DNA of 64,000 nucleotides from Aminobacter aminovorans (GTDB taxonomy: Bacteria; Pseudomonadota; Alphaproteobacteria; Rhizobiales; Rhizobiaceae). The DNA lies in assembly GCF_900445235.1 (NCBI RefSeq), contig NZ_UFSM01000001.1, positions 3,301,501 through 3,365,500 on the forward strand, read 5' to 3'. Shown one piece after another: positions 23,719 to 42,406 of this stretch (its first letter is position 1; each line of letters opens with the position of its first letter). The notes below the pieces were generated by a model, which made no database searches, was not told where the DNA came from, and saw nothing but the letters and a program-made list of their open reading frames with translations. The translations under genes were made by a program, and so were the position numbers.

Positions 23719-24813
23719 TCAATTCGTGGCGGCGTCCAGTTTCAACACGACAAACTGGGTGAACTGTTCCGGGCTGAAGTTGTTATCGGAGGCAATGACC
23801 AAAGTGCGTTGGCCGTCCACTTCCGGTCCCCACGTGACCGACTCTATGTTGTCGATGTCGAGACCAAAGTCCCCCTCACCTATCTTCAGTACCTTGCGCT
23901 TGGACATCGCCTTTGCCGCAACTTCCTTGATCGACGCAGAACCATTGACGTCCGTCGCGCCGGAGAAGCTCGCCAGGTAGAAATTGATCTCGCTGCCGAT
24001 GCCGAGCGCGAAGGAACGTTCGATCGTCAAAAGCTCGCCGGGTCCGAAGAACATGAATTCGGACAGACCGTTGTCATTGTAGAACGGGTCCTGGGTCGCC
24101 TTGGTGAAGATCGGTCCGTTGTCATAGACGTGCTCGGCTTTAGCGGTGCCGCTGGCGATATCGAAGCCGATGATGCGCGACGGGCTGCCGGCCTCCAGCG
24201 TCGCCTTTTCGCCGTCCTGCGCCAGGGCGTTCTCGGTCCCCGCCCAAAGGGTCTTGCCGTCCGGCGAAATGGCGAGGCTTTCAAACGAAAGGTTGCCACG
24301 CACGCCGCGCGTCTTGTCGGCATCTGGCAGATAGGTTTCGGGAATGGCGAAGCTTCTGACGTGGCTGCCGTCGGGCTTTGCTTCATAGATCGCCGGCCGG
24401 CCGGCAGCATCACCCTCGCTCGACCAGAAGATGCGGTTGGCCGCGGCGTCGAAGCGGATCGCCTCGGGGTCGACGTCCTTCTTGGCGAAGGCGGCACCTT
24501 CGGCATTACGCAATTCCGCACTTGAAACGATGTCGACGCCGTGCACGCCCTTACTGTCGATGGCAAGCTTGAGCGTGTAGAGACGCGCCGGCGCGCGCTC
24601 CGAACGGTCGTCCGAAATTGCGTAGAACAGCCCCCTCGCAGCGTCGTAGTCGAGGCCGGAAATGCCGCCGAACTCGGTGCCCGCGATCTTCAGCCCGGTC
24701 GGCAGAACGACCTGACCGAGCAATGACGCTTTGAACGGCACGGCTTCCTCTGCATAAGCGGGCATAGCAGCCGACGCCAGCAGGGCGGCGAGAGCGGAGA
24801 AGACGGTTTTCAT
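23719..24813 (-). CDS. Esterase-like phytase-family secreted protein
   Basis: 364 residues with a Sec signal peptide (MKTVFSALAALLASAAMPAYA, residues 1-21) and then a beta-propeller-like domain: FGGISGLDYDAARGLFYAIS near the start, PEAIRFDAAANRIFWSSEGD in the middle, DIDNIESVTWGPEVDGQRTL near the end. This matches the esterase-like phytase family (PF13449 type); true phytase activity is unproven for most members. An in-frame extension to 24864 is less likely. It is transcribed from the same strand as rpoC but separated from it by an intrinsic terminator, so it is an independent unit. Confidence 0.85.
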   Translation of the reverse strand: MKTVFSALAALLASAAMPAYAEEAVPFKASLLGQVVLPTGLKIAGTEFGGISGLDYDAARGLFYAISDDRSERAPARLYTLKLAIDSKGVHGVDIVSSAELRNAEGAAFAKKDVDPEAIRFDAAANRIFWSSEGDAAGRPAIYEAKPDGSHVRSFAIPETYLPDADKTRGVRGNLSFESLAISPDGKTLWAGTENALAQDGEKATLEAGSPSRIIGFDIASGTAKAEHVYDNGPIFTKATQDPFYNDNGLSEFMFFGPGELLTIERSFALGIGSEINFYLASFSGATDVNGSASIKEVAAKAMSKRKVLKIGEGDFGLDIDNIESVTWGPEVDGQRTLVIASDNNFSPEQFTQFVVLKLDAATN

Positions 24814-24898
24814 GATGACGGCCACCTGGCATGTGCGTTGAAGCAGTATTGCTAGCGGCGGCATTTGACAGCGGCATGAAGCCTGGGCGTCACCGAAA

Positions 24899-24928
24899 TG
24901 AAAAAAGGGGGCCGAAGCCCCCTTTTCC
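24899..24928 (-). terminator. Intrinsic terminator after rpoC
   Basis: GGGGGC-CGAA-GCCCCC hairpin (24907-24922) followed on the minus strand by TTTTTT, 20 bases after the rpoC stop. It ends the rplKAJL-rpoBC transcript and insulates the phytase-like gene. Confidence 0.9.
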
Positions 24929-24948
24929 AGTTCCTTGCAACGACGCTC

Positions 24949-29145
<4,197 letters not shown>

Positions 29146-29320
29146 GCCGTTCTCCTTTTCGGGGCCACGAAAGCCCCTTTCATCTTGTGCGGGCCAGAGC
29201 GCCCGCCTGCTTTCGGCCATCGCCGAAGAATTCTCATCGAAGAGCGCGATCAGTACCCAACCTTGGGGATCGTGCTCAGCGGCGACGCCGCGGGAAAACC
29301 CCGCGGCGCGCCTTTAGTGC

Positions 29321-33454
<4,134 letters not shown>

Positions 33455-33620
33455 CGTCGCTCCTTGCTGCCTTTCTTGGGGTGAGCGTCGCTAATGCTCA
33501 CCTTGCATTCGCGCCGCCTCGGCGGCGGCCTATCCAAAACGGGCGAAAACCCGTTTCCTGAAAGCCGCTTGCGGCCATCAGGAAATAGGTTCCCCACACA
33601 ATCCCCCGGGTCACGGGAGC

Positions 33621-33648
33621 CGGTGGGCGGCAAATGCGCCGCCCACCG
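33621..33648 (-). other. Strong hairpin in the rplL-rpoB gap
   Basis: Perfect eleven-pair stem CGGTGGGCGGC / GCCGCCCACCG with a six-base loop, 12 bases after the rplL stop. No T-run follows on the minus strand, so it is more likely an attenuator or RNase III processing site than a full terminator. E. coli has both an attenuator and an RNase III site at this place. Confidence 0.6.
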
Positions 33649-33659
33649 AAACCGTGAGC

Positions 33660-34034
<375 letters not shown>

Positions 34035-34088
34035 TTTTCTATTCCTTCAATCAGTTCGAACGTGAGTTGATGATAGCGAGGAACGGCC

Positions 34089-34607
34089 TCATGCCGCCTC
34101 GTCCTTCCGGGCATAAGCGCCAATGACGCGCGCGACCGAAGCCGCCGGCGCATTGACGATCTGGGCGATCCGGGTAGCCGGGGTGGCGATCATGCCAACC
34201 AGCTTTGCACGCAGCTCGTCGAGCGACGGGAGCGAGGCGAGAGCCTTCACACCATCGGCGTTGAGCAAGGTCGTGCCCATCGAACCACCAAGGATGACAA
34301 GCTTGTCATTGGTCTTGGCGAATTCGGACGCGACCTTCGGCGCTGCAATCGGATCTTCCGAATAAGCAACCAGCGTCTGTCCCTTGAACAGATCGATGAT
34401 GTTTTCGGATTCCGTGCCCTGAAGAGCGATTTTGGCGAGACGGTTCTTCGCGACTTTGACGGTGCCGCCGGCCTGACGCATCTTCACGCGAAGATCGTTC
34501 ATTTGCGCGACGGTGATACCGGCATAGTGGGCCACGACGACTGAACCTGCGTTCGAGAACGCGTCATTCAGGCCCGTGACGAGTTCGCGTTTTTCCGCTC
34601 TGTCCAC
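34089..34607 (-). CDS. rplJ: 50S ribosomal protein L10
   Basis: 172 residues starting with GTG at 34607 ([20 protein letters not shown]), with GGAGAT seven bases upstream. L10 anchors L7/L12 dimers through its C-terminal helix and, in E. coli, with L12 represses its own mRNA. It is preceded by an unusually long 388-base leader after rplA, consistent with such control. Confidence 0.98.
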   Translation of the reverse strand: MDRAEKRELVTGLNDAFSNAGSVVVAHYAGITVAQMNDLRVKMRQAGGTVKVAKNRLAKIALQGTESENIIDLFKGQTLVAYSEDPIAAPKVASEFAKTNDKLVILGGSMGTTLLNADGVKALASLPSLDELRAKLVGMIATPATRIAQIVNAPAASVARVIGAYARKDEAA

Positions 34608-34995
34608 TGCCTATCTCCAGTTGACCGCCTCCCATTTGCGGGGTGAGCGGTCGGGTTGCCTTTTGCCGGGCGGCCAATCCAGAAATTCCAGATCACCCGA
34701 ACGGCGCTCGAGGATCCTGCCCCCTTTCGCCACACCTGACGGGCTTGCGGCCCGGCGCGATGCGCAGACAAAAGGCAAACACGGTTCGAACCTTTCATTG
34801 GAGCGGAAGCTCCGTTGTCTGGTCTTCACCCGTCTCATGCAGGCCCATTCGAATTAAGGACCAAGGGTCGCCTGGACCGCCTGCAATCTCGGACAGGATT
34901 TTCGAAAGCTGTTGCCAGCTTCCGAAAATCCGGGCCCGGAGGCCCGGAATAGTTTTCAGGATCCAGCCGTTGCCGGCTGATCCCGATTCCAATCA
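34608..34995 (-). promoter_or_regulatory. Long rplJ leader, candidate L10(L12)4 autoregulatory region
   Basis: 388 bases without a supported gene between rplA and rplJ. The rplA-proximal part has two hairpins: CAGCCG / CGGCTG (34964-34979), and CCGGGCC / GGCCCGG (34930-34947), the latter followed on the minus strand by ATTTT, so it may be a partial terminator after rplKA. The rplJ-proximal 300 bases contain further short inverted repeats such as GGAGC / GCTCC (34801-34813). By analogy with other bacteria an L10 kink-turn site is expected here; I could not prove one by eye. Confidence 0.5.
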
Positions 34996-35694
<699 letters not shown>

Positions 35695-35698
35695 GATC

Positions 35699-36127
35699 TC
35701 AGCCCACCACTTCCAGGCCCATGGAACGAGCCGAGCCTTCGACCATCTTGATGGCGGCGTCGATGTCGTTCGCGTTCAGGTCCTTCATCTTGACTTCGGC
35801 GATCTCGCGCACCTTGGCGCTGCTGATCTCGCCAGCCTTGATCTTGCCCGGCTCCTTTGAACCCGACTTGAGGTTGGCAGCCTTCTTCAGGAAGTAGGCC
35901 ACCGGCGGCGTCTTCATGACGAAGGTGAACGACTTGTCCTGGTAATAGGTGATCACGACCGGGATCGGGGATCCCTTCTCGAGCTCCTGGGTCTGCGCGT
36001 TGAACGCCTTGCAGAACTCCATGATGTTGATGCCACGCTGACCAAGCGCCGGGCCGATCGGGGGCGACGGCGTCGCCGAACCCGCGGAAACCTGGAGCTT
36101 GAGCTGGCCCGCTATTTTCTTAGCCAT
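35699..36127 (-). CDS. rplK: 50S ribosomal protein L11
   Basis: 142 residues: the proline-rich N-terminal domain ([20 protein letters not shown]) and the C-terminal rRNA-binding domain ([20 protein letters not shown]). It forms part of the GTPase-associated centre. 153 bases separate it from nusG. Confidence 0.99.
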   Translation of the reverse strand: MAKKIAGQLKLQVSAGSATPSPPIGPALGQRGINIMEFCKAFNAQTQELEKGSPIPVVITYYQDKSFTFVMKTPPVAYFLKKAANLKSGSKEPGKIKAGEISSAKVREIAEVKMKDLNANDIDAAIKMVEGSARSMGLEVVG

Positions 36128-36280
36128 CTCTTTCCTGCTTTCGTTTTATGCCGGATGACCGGCGGTTGCAGTTCGGTGGTGCGAAAAAGACAACCGGCTA
36201 AGCCGCCTCTTCTCCCACCATGCTTGCGCCAGGCCTGCGCCCGACACTGCCCACCACCGAAACCGGTGACGGGCGTTCGA

Positions 36281-36808
36281 TCAGCCCTTTTCGACCTGAC
36301 CGAATTCGAGATCGACAGGCACGGCGCGCCCGAAGATCGAAACTTCCACCTTGAGGCGCGCTCGCTCCTCGTCCACTTCCTGGACGAAGCCGTTGAACGA
36401 CGCGAACGGACCGTCGGAAACGCGAACCGCTTCGCCGATCTCGAACGTGACCGACGGCTTGGGACGCTCGACGCCTTCCTGGACCTGGTTCAGGATGCGC
36501 TGAGCCTCAGCTTCCGTGATTGGCACAGGCTTGGAATCACCAAGGAAACCAGTGACCTTCGGCGTATTCTTCACAAGCGAGAAGACCGCGTCGGTCAGAT
36601 GGGCCTTCAGCAACACATAGCCCGGGAAGAACTTGCGCTCGGCATCGACCTTGCGGCCGCGACGAACCTCAACAACCTTCTCGGTCGGAACGACGATCTG
36701 CTCGATCTGCTCGCTCAGGCCCTTCTGCTTGGCCTTGTGCTCGATGTCCTCGGCGACCTTCTTTTCGAAGTTCGAATAGGCGTGGACGATGTACCAGCGC
36801 GCAGTCAT
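36281..36808 (-). CDS. nusG: Transcription termination/antitermination protein NusG
   Basis: 175 residues: NGN domain (MTARWYIVHAYSNFEKKVAE) binding RNA polymerase, and a C-terminal KOW domain (EIGEAVRVSDGPFASFNGFV) that binds Rho or S10. It lies 26 bases after secE in the conserved secE-nusG-rplK order. Confidence 0.99.
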   Translation of the reverse strand: MTARWYIVHAYSNFEKKVAEDIEHKAKQKGLSEQIEQIVVPTEKVVEVRRGRKVDAERKFFPGYVLLKAHLTDAVFSLVKNTPKVTGFLGDSKPVPITEAEAQRILNQVQEGVERPKPSVTFEIGEAVRVSDGPFASFNGFVQEVDEERARLKVEVSIFGRAVPVDLEFGQVEKG

Positions 36809-36834
36809 CTCAGGAATTCTCCGTATTCGCAGCC

Positions 36835-37035
36835 TTAACGGCCCATGCCCAAGATCTGCTCGACGGCGAATGCCATCAGCTGGTCAGCGGCAAAAAAGAA
36901 AATCATCGCAATAATTGCAAAGCCGAGAACCATGACCGTGGAGATCATCGTCTCGCGCCGTGATGGCCACGTCACCTTCGCCGTTTCCGACCTTACCTGC
37001 TGCAGAAAGGTGAAGGGGTTCGTGGTTTTCGCCAT
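36835..37035 (-). CDS. secE: Preprotein translocase subunit SecE
   Basis: 66 residues from MAKTTNPFTFLQQVRSETAK, the short single-helix form. The conserved amphipathic segment KVTWPSRRETMISTVMVL is followed by one membrane helix. It clamps SecY. The upstream in-frame extension to 37104 is unlike SecE. Confidence 0.98.
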   Translation of the reverse strand: MAKTTNPFTFLQQVRSETAKVTWPSRRETMISTVMVLGFAIIAMIFFFAADQLMAFAVEQILGMGR

Positions 37036-37338
37036 GTGCCGCTCTGCTCTCAACGTCCGTTGACCGGACTTCTGGATGATCCCGTGACCGGGAGATGCCA
37101 TCACACGGCCGATATTCGCACCGAATCAGCGCAACATTTCGCCCATGCAATTCGGACGCGTAAAGCCGGATCCCCAGCTCCACGCGCCGCGTGTCTGTTT
37201 CGCTTACATAAAACCGATTCTCTCTCCACGCAAGTGGCAGGAACAAGCTTTACGTTTAAACGCCGCGTCGGAACCATCCAGTCGTTCCGTTCCGGCTATT
37301 GAAGTCCTTATGCCTGAATTAGCGAATTCTGGCAAGAC
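37036..37338. other. Intergenic region tRNA-Trp / secE
   Basis: 303 bases. No protein gene supported. I found no hexamer pair good enough to call a secE promoter; the transcript may come from the tRNA-Trp promoter. Confidence 0.4.
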
Positions 37339-37414
<76 letters not shown>

Positions 37415-37448
37415 GCATCTCGCCGCGCATCATCTGCGCAGCACGGGC

Positions 37449-37477
37449 TTCCTAAGGATTTCCTCGCCGTCTGTAAA
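37449..37477 (-). promoter_or_regulatory. Candidate promoter of tRNA-Trp (and secE-nusG)
   Basis: On the minus strand TTTACA and TAGGAA are 17 bases apart, 35 bases before the mature tRNA 5' end. Only a moderate match. A separate promoter is expected because tuf copy 2 is ended by an intrinsic terminator three genes upstream. Confidence 0.4.
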
Positions 37478-37617
37478 GAGCGCAATGCGTGATGTCGGAA
37501 ACATTCACAGCCGGAATTCGTCAGGCGCAACACAGGCGCCCTCGCCCAGCCGAAGCCAGGACTTTGTGCCGGCGTACAGATAGAGACGTGCAGCTAGGGA
37601 TCAGCAGCAAGCAGCCC

Positions 37618-38124
37618 TCACGCACGGCTTTCACCCAGTCTGCGCTGCCGAAGCTGTCTGACGGCCAGGAACGCTGCCCATGCACAGATGGTGATCTCGA
37701 GCGCGAAAATCCAGTGCAGGACAAAGCTCAGCACCCAGTGCGGATAGCGCGCCGGAATGGTGACAAGCTCAACCGAGAAGTCGCTGAACGGCATCAGCCA
37801 CAGCATCGGCGCGGCGATCGAACCGAGCATCATGTGGAGCATGGCCGCGACGAAGAACACCAAGCCGGCCTTTGCGAACCGTGGCCATAACCTCCCGACC
37901 AGCGGCATCACGACACATCCAAGCCAGAGCCAAAATAGCGGCCAGTGTGTCACATAGCTGTGGTGGTGCGTCTGCTGGCCGTCGACCAGATAGAAATAGA
38001 ACATGTCGAGGTCGGGCGCGACGCTGCCCAGAAGCGCCGCCGGCATGATTGCGCGGGCATTGCCGCTCACATTCCGAGCCAGCATCCCCAAGATGAAACC
38101 GGCCGGCAGATGCGCGATCAGCAT
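37618..38124 (-). CDS. Membrane protein of the DUF457 / YdjM-like metal-dependent hydrolase family
   Basis: 168 residues from MLIAHLPAGFILGMLARNVS, with GGGGAA about nine bases upstream; a TTG start nine codons earlier is also open. About four membrane helices. The conserved acidic/His residues fit the family: HLPAGF near the N-terminus, GSVAPDLDMFYFYLVD, HHHSYVTHWPLF. These are thought to bind metal at the inner membrane; no substrate is known. It is the last of three co-directional accessory genes between tuf copy 2 and tRNA-Trp. Confidence 0.72.
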   Translation of the reverse strand: MLIAHLPAGFILGMLARNVSGNARAIMPAALLGSVAPDLDMFYFYLVDGQQTHHHSYVTHWPLFWLWLGCVVMPLVGRLWPRFAKAGLVFFVAAMLHMMLGSIAAPMLWLMPFSDFSVELVTIPARYPHWVLSFVLHWIFALEITICAWAAFLAVRQLRQRRLGESRA

Positions 38125-38214
38125 GCAACGCTTCCCCTGTTCCCAGGACAAATTCCGCGAGATTGCGGCGGTTTTTGGGGGTGGGGCATGGCCTGGGCAG
38201 GCCCAGACTTCAGA

Positions 38215-38694
38215 TCAAGACTTGGTTGATGGCACGTAAGGCCCGCCCGGAACACCCCAGCCCCAGCGAGGCATCGGCTCGTGCAGCGCGGGCGCGGCAC
38301 CGTCCTGTGAATTCAGCTTGGCCAGCCGCGTGCCCCATTCGAGATAAGCGACCAATGCCGAGCGAAACTCAGGATCGTCGGGCAGCCCCACCTCGTCGGC
38401 GGCATCGAGCAACAGCGCGATCCACTGCCGGCGCTGCGCTTCGCTCAGGTGCCGGTTGAGGTGGTGACTGATCATCGCGGGATGGCCGCCATGGGCCTCG
38501 CTGTAGTCCTTCGGCCCGCCGAACACTTCGCCAATGAATGCAGCGACATGTGCGGGATGATCGGCGGACATGTTGCGGAATACCGGCTCGAGCAGCGGAT
38601 CCGCGAGAACCTTGTCGTAAAACACCTCCGTCAGCCGATTGAGCGCCGCAGCTCCGCCAGCCCAGTCGAACAATGTCGGCACGTCTTTTTGCAT
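38215..38694 (-). CDS. Group II truncated haemoglobin
   Basis: 159 residues with GGAGGAAG seven bases before the ATG. The 2-on-2 globin fold is recognisable: FDWAGGAAALNRLTEVFYDK (helices A/B, with Tyr in the B10-like position), then FGGPKDYSEAHGGHPAMISH and HHLNRHLSEAQRRQWIALLL with the proximal-His region, and Trp in QRRQWIALLL as in group II. Members bind oxygen, NO or peroxide and often protect against reactive nitrogen. A 30-residue Pro/Gly-rich tail (PMPRWGWGVPGGPY) extends past the globin fold. It lies between the DUF457-like gene and the two-domain ClpP-like gene. Confidence 0.88.
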   Translation of the reverse strand: MQKDVPTLFDWAGGAAALNRLTEVFYDKVLADPLLEPVFRNMSADHPAHVAAFIGEVFGGPKDYSEAHGGHPAMISHHLNRHLSEAQRRQWIALLLDAADEVGLPDDPEFRSALVAYLEWGTRLAKLNSQDGAAPALHEPMPRWGWGVPGGPYVPSTKS

Positions 38695-38813
38695 CGTCTT
38701 CCTCCATTCGCGTTGAATGGCATATGGGGAGAGCGACCGCGGCATGGAAGCCTGCAATTGCCAAGCCTTGGCCTGGTGCTGGCGATGAAACGGCGGTTGG
38801 GCGCGGGAACGCC

Positions 38814-40433
38814 TTACTGTTTCCGCGCAAACTCACCTTGAATGGCAAGCCTGCAATTGGCGGGAATGGGGATCAGCCGGCAAACACCGCCATCTATCAG
38901 CAGATCCACCGAACCATTCCGGGTCAGAAGGCCAGCCGCCTTGAGCCTTGTCTGATCGGTATAGACGACCTTGATGGGGGCGGCGTCGTCGAACGAATGA
39001 GCTTGCACCCCCATTTCGTCAAGATACGCCGCAAGTACGGATGCGGGCGGCTTGGCTCTCAGATACCAGCCAAATCGAGCACCATAGCCAACCAGCCTCG
39101 TCTTACCCGCCGCCAGCAGAAGGGTGCAATCGTTCAAGCACAGCCCTTCGTAAGAAACTGCATTGCCGAATAACGGCGACTTGCCTGGAGCCTTGCAGCC
39201 CTCATCGCGCGGCTGGCAGCCGCCAAATATCGTGCCCCCAACAGCAACGTCCAAACGCGCCTTACGGATCATCCTGCCCATTGCCATCGCCGTCTCGACG
39301 TCACCGCCTCTGGAGGACACCACCAAGGGAAGCTTTCGCCCGCCCAGCGCCTTGAGCGTCACCTCAAGCCGCGACAGCGCTTTTGCATCAATGTCGCCTT
39401 CAGCCGAAATCCATTCGGGACAATTCGGTTCGCAACCAGCTTCGCTGGAGCGAACGACCACGAACCACATGCCGCCATCTTCGGGCACGACATGCTTGGG
39501 ATATGAGCCCGGCTGCGGCTTGATTTCAGGCGCCAGGGAGCAATTGCCGGCAGGAGTGGCGCTCTTGCAGACCTCGATGCTGACCAGCACGTCGGTCGCA
39601 TCCAGGCTGGTTATCAGGTTCATATTGAGCATCTCGACGGGTGTCAGTTGGCGCATCTCGGCGGCGGGCGTGCTTTGCCCGACATCGTACATTGTCTGCT
39701 TGACCCCCATCTCCTTGAGATAGGCCACCATCCTGGCGTTGAACGCCTTTCCCATCTTGGTGGTGGTGTAGCTACCCACCGTCTTGCGCCGGACGACCTT
39801 GCGACTGAGGGTCTTTCTCTTGCCTTTGACGACCCGATAGGTCTCGCGATAGGTGATCTTCTGCTGCGTCACGTAAGACGTCACCTGATGGACTCCCATA
39901 TAGGCCCATTGCCCGACGTGCCTGCGCACGCCGCCGGCGAACATCATCGAGCAGGCGGAAGCACAATAGGCTCCAGCCGAGTACAGCGCCCCCCGATAGA
40001 TACCTTTTCTGGCCGGATCGAGCTGGCAACCCTTCTGCTCAGGGGCGCATTCGACAAAGCGCGTCAGCCCGACGCCGATGTCGAGTTTTCGGGCACGCAG
40101 GATGCGGCCCAATTCCAAGGCTGCTTCAACCCGGCCGCCTGGCGAGGTCACGATGACAGGCAGCCGCTTGTCGCCGAGCTTCTTGAGAAACTTCTTTAAG
40201 GCGGCGGGCGTCGACTGGGTGATCGCGCCCTCGGCCGAAGTCCATTCCGGGCACAAGGGTTCACAGCCCGGCGAAGTGCTGCGCACGACGACAAACCGCA
40301 TCGGCGGTCCATCATTCTCCGGCGGCTTGCTCTTGGTTGCTTCGGCCGACCAAGGCAGCAAAAGAGCAAATGCGGTAGCGATGACAAGTGGCAGGAGAAC
40401 TCCTCGCCACAGCGCGCGCATTGCCTCCCCCAT
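38814..40433 (-). CDS. Secreted protein with two tandem ClpP-like (COG3904-type) halves; second half apparently inactive
   Basis: 539 residues. A signal peptide (about 1-30, LPLVIATAFALLLPWSA) suggests a periplasmic location. Residues 46-270 and 322-520 are diverged copies: FVVVRSTSPGCEPLCPEW versus FVVVRSSEAGCEPNCPEW, VTSPGGRVEAALELGRIL versus VSSRGGDVETAMAMGRMI, and YLKEMGV versus YLDEMGV. Copy 1 has YCASACSMMFAGG (Ser159) and GVHQV (His182), the places of the ClpP-type nucleophile and base. Copy 2 has LCLNDCTLLLAAG (Asn434) and GWY (Tyr457) instead. The family resemblance to periplasmic COG3904 proteins is from memory. Substrate unknown. I prefer the ATG with GGGGGA six bases upstream; a second ATG is four codons later. 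Confidence 0.7.
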   Translation of the reverse strand: MGEAMRALWRGVLLPLVIATAFALLLPWSAEATKSKPPENDGPPMRFVVVRSTSPGCEPLCPEWTSAEGAITQSTPAALKKFLKKLGDKRLPVIVTSPGGRVEAALELGRILRARKLDIGVGLTRFVECAPEQKGCQLDPARKGIYRGALYSAGAYCASACSMMFAGGVRRHVGQWAYMGVHQVTSYVTQQKITYRETYRVVKGKRKTLSRKVVRRKTVGSYTTTKMGKAFNARMVAYLKEMGVKQTMYDVGQSTPAAEMRQLTPVEMLNMNLITSLDATDVLVSIEVCKSATPAGNCSLAPEIKPQPGSYPKHVVPEDGGMWFVVVRSSEAGCEPNCPEWISAEGDIDAKALSRLEVTLKALGGRKLPLVVSSRGGDVETAMAMGRMIRKARLDVAVGGTIFGGCQPRDEGCKAPGKSPLFGNAVSYEGLCLNDCTLLLAAGKTRLVGYGARFGWYLRAKPPASVLAAYLDEMGVQAHSFDDAAPIKVVYTDQTRLKAAGLLTRNGSVDLLIDGGVCRLIPIPANCRLAIQGEFARKQ

Positions 40434-40502
40434 GGCAGATCCCCCAACCGCCCCTTTTGCGGAGATAGTAGTGCGGGATCGGCGACGTGCAATGCTGCTC
40501 AA

Positions 40503-40531
40503 ACAAAAAGGGCGGCCCGAAGGCCGCCCTT
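40503..40531 (-). terminator. Intrinsic terminator after tuf copy 2
   Basis: Nine-pair stem AGGGCGGCC / GGCCGCCCT with a CGAA loop, followed on the minus strand by TTTTTGTTTG, 26 bases after the tuf stop. It separates tuf from the three accessory genes. Confidence 0.9.
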
Positions 40532-40556
40532 GATGCATTCGACGAAAGGACGTCGA

Positions 40557-41732
<1,176 letters not shown>

Positions 41733-41928
41733 TGTCTCTTTCCTTGAGCATCGGGACCTTGGTTCCGGTCGGATGCGGGGCGATTACCGATAAAGGCCGA
41801 AAAAGACAAGCGCCTTTTGCCCAAACGACCAAGTCGAGGCCAAAAGCAGTGCTGCTCTTTCAGTGCAGGACGCACATATGGGGGCAAAGGGATGCAAATA
41901 AAAGGCTTCTTGCCGCGGAGAAAAGCCT

Positions 41929-42002
41929 TGGAGCGGGTAGCGGGAATCGAACCCGCGTATTCAGCTTGGAAGGCTGCTGCTCTACCATTGAGCTATACCC
42001 GC
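41929..42002 (-). tRNA. tRNA-Gly (TCC anticodon)
   Basis: 74 bases with encoded CCA. Acceptor GCGGGTA / TACCCGC, D-arm AGCTCAATGGTAGAGC, anticodon loop CTTCCAA, T-arm GGGTTCGATTCCC. It lies between tRNA-Tyr and tuf, probably on one transcript. Confidence 0.97.
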
Positions 42003-42123
42003 GCCCTGAGCGCCACGCGCCTGTTCAGGAGCGAAGCACGCCCTGGTATTTACCTTGCCGCGCTGTCCTCGCAAAGATGATATCACCTTTCGAAGTCCGC
42101 ATTTATGGCTTCCCGGCCGGCAG

Positions 42124-42208
42124 TGGTGGAGGAGGTTGGATTCGAACCAACGTAAGCTGAGCTAACGGATTTACAGTCCGTCCCCTTTAACCACTCGGGC
42201 ACTCCTCC
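42124..42208 (-). tRNA. tRNA-Tyr (GTA anticodon)
   Basis: 85 bases with encoded CCA and a long variable arm, as expected of class II tRNAs. Acceptor GGAGGAG / CTCCTCC, anticodon loop CTGTAAA, T-arm TTGGTTCGAATCCAA. First gene of the tRNA-Tyr/tRNA-Gly/tuf unit. Confidence 0.97.
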
Positions 42209-42289
42209 AACTGCTTTGCCGGAGCCATGCTACGAGGCATTTCCGATCCCGGTTCGTGGCGAAGCGCCCTGCCCCGAAATCTGGGTGGG

Positions 42290-42318
42290 CTTATGGCGAC
42301 AAGGTTTTGGCCTGTCAA
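42290..42318 (-). promoter_or_regulatory. Promoter of the tRNA-Tyr / tRNA-Gly / tuf unit
   Basis: Minus strand: TTGACA, 17 bases, CATAAG; about 80 bases before tRNA-Tyr. The -35 is perfect and the geometry is exact. Confidence 0.65.
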
Positions 42319-42406
42319 CCGGACATGGTGCGTTTTCATGCGGATTATTCAAAGCGCCGACTAACGGGCCGTATCCAAAGCCAGGCGTGGCGGCTATAGC
42401 AGGCGC

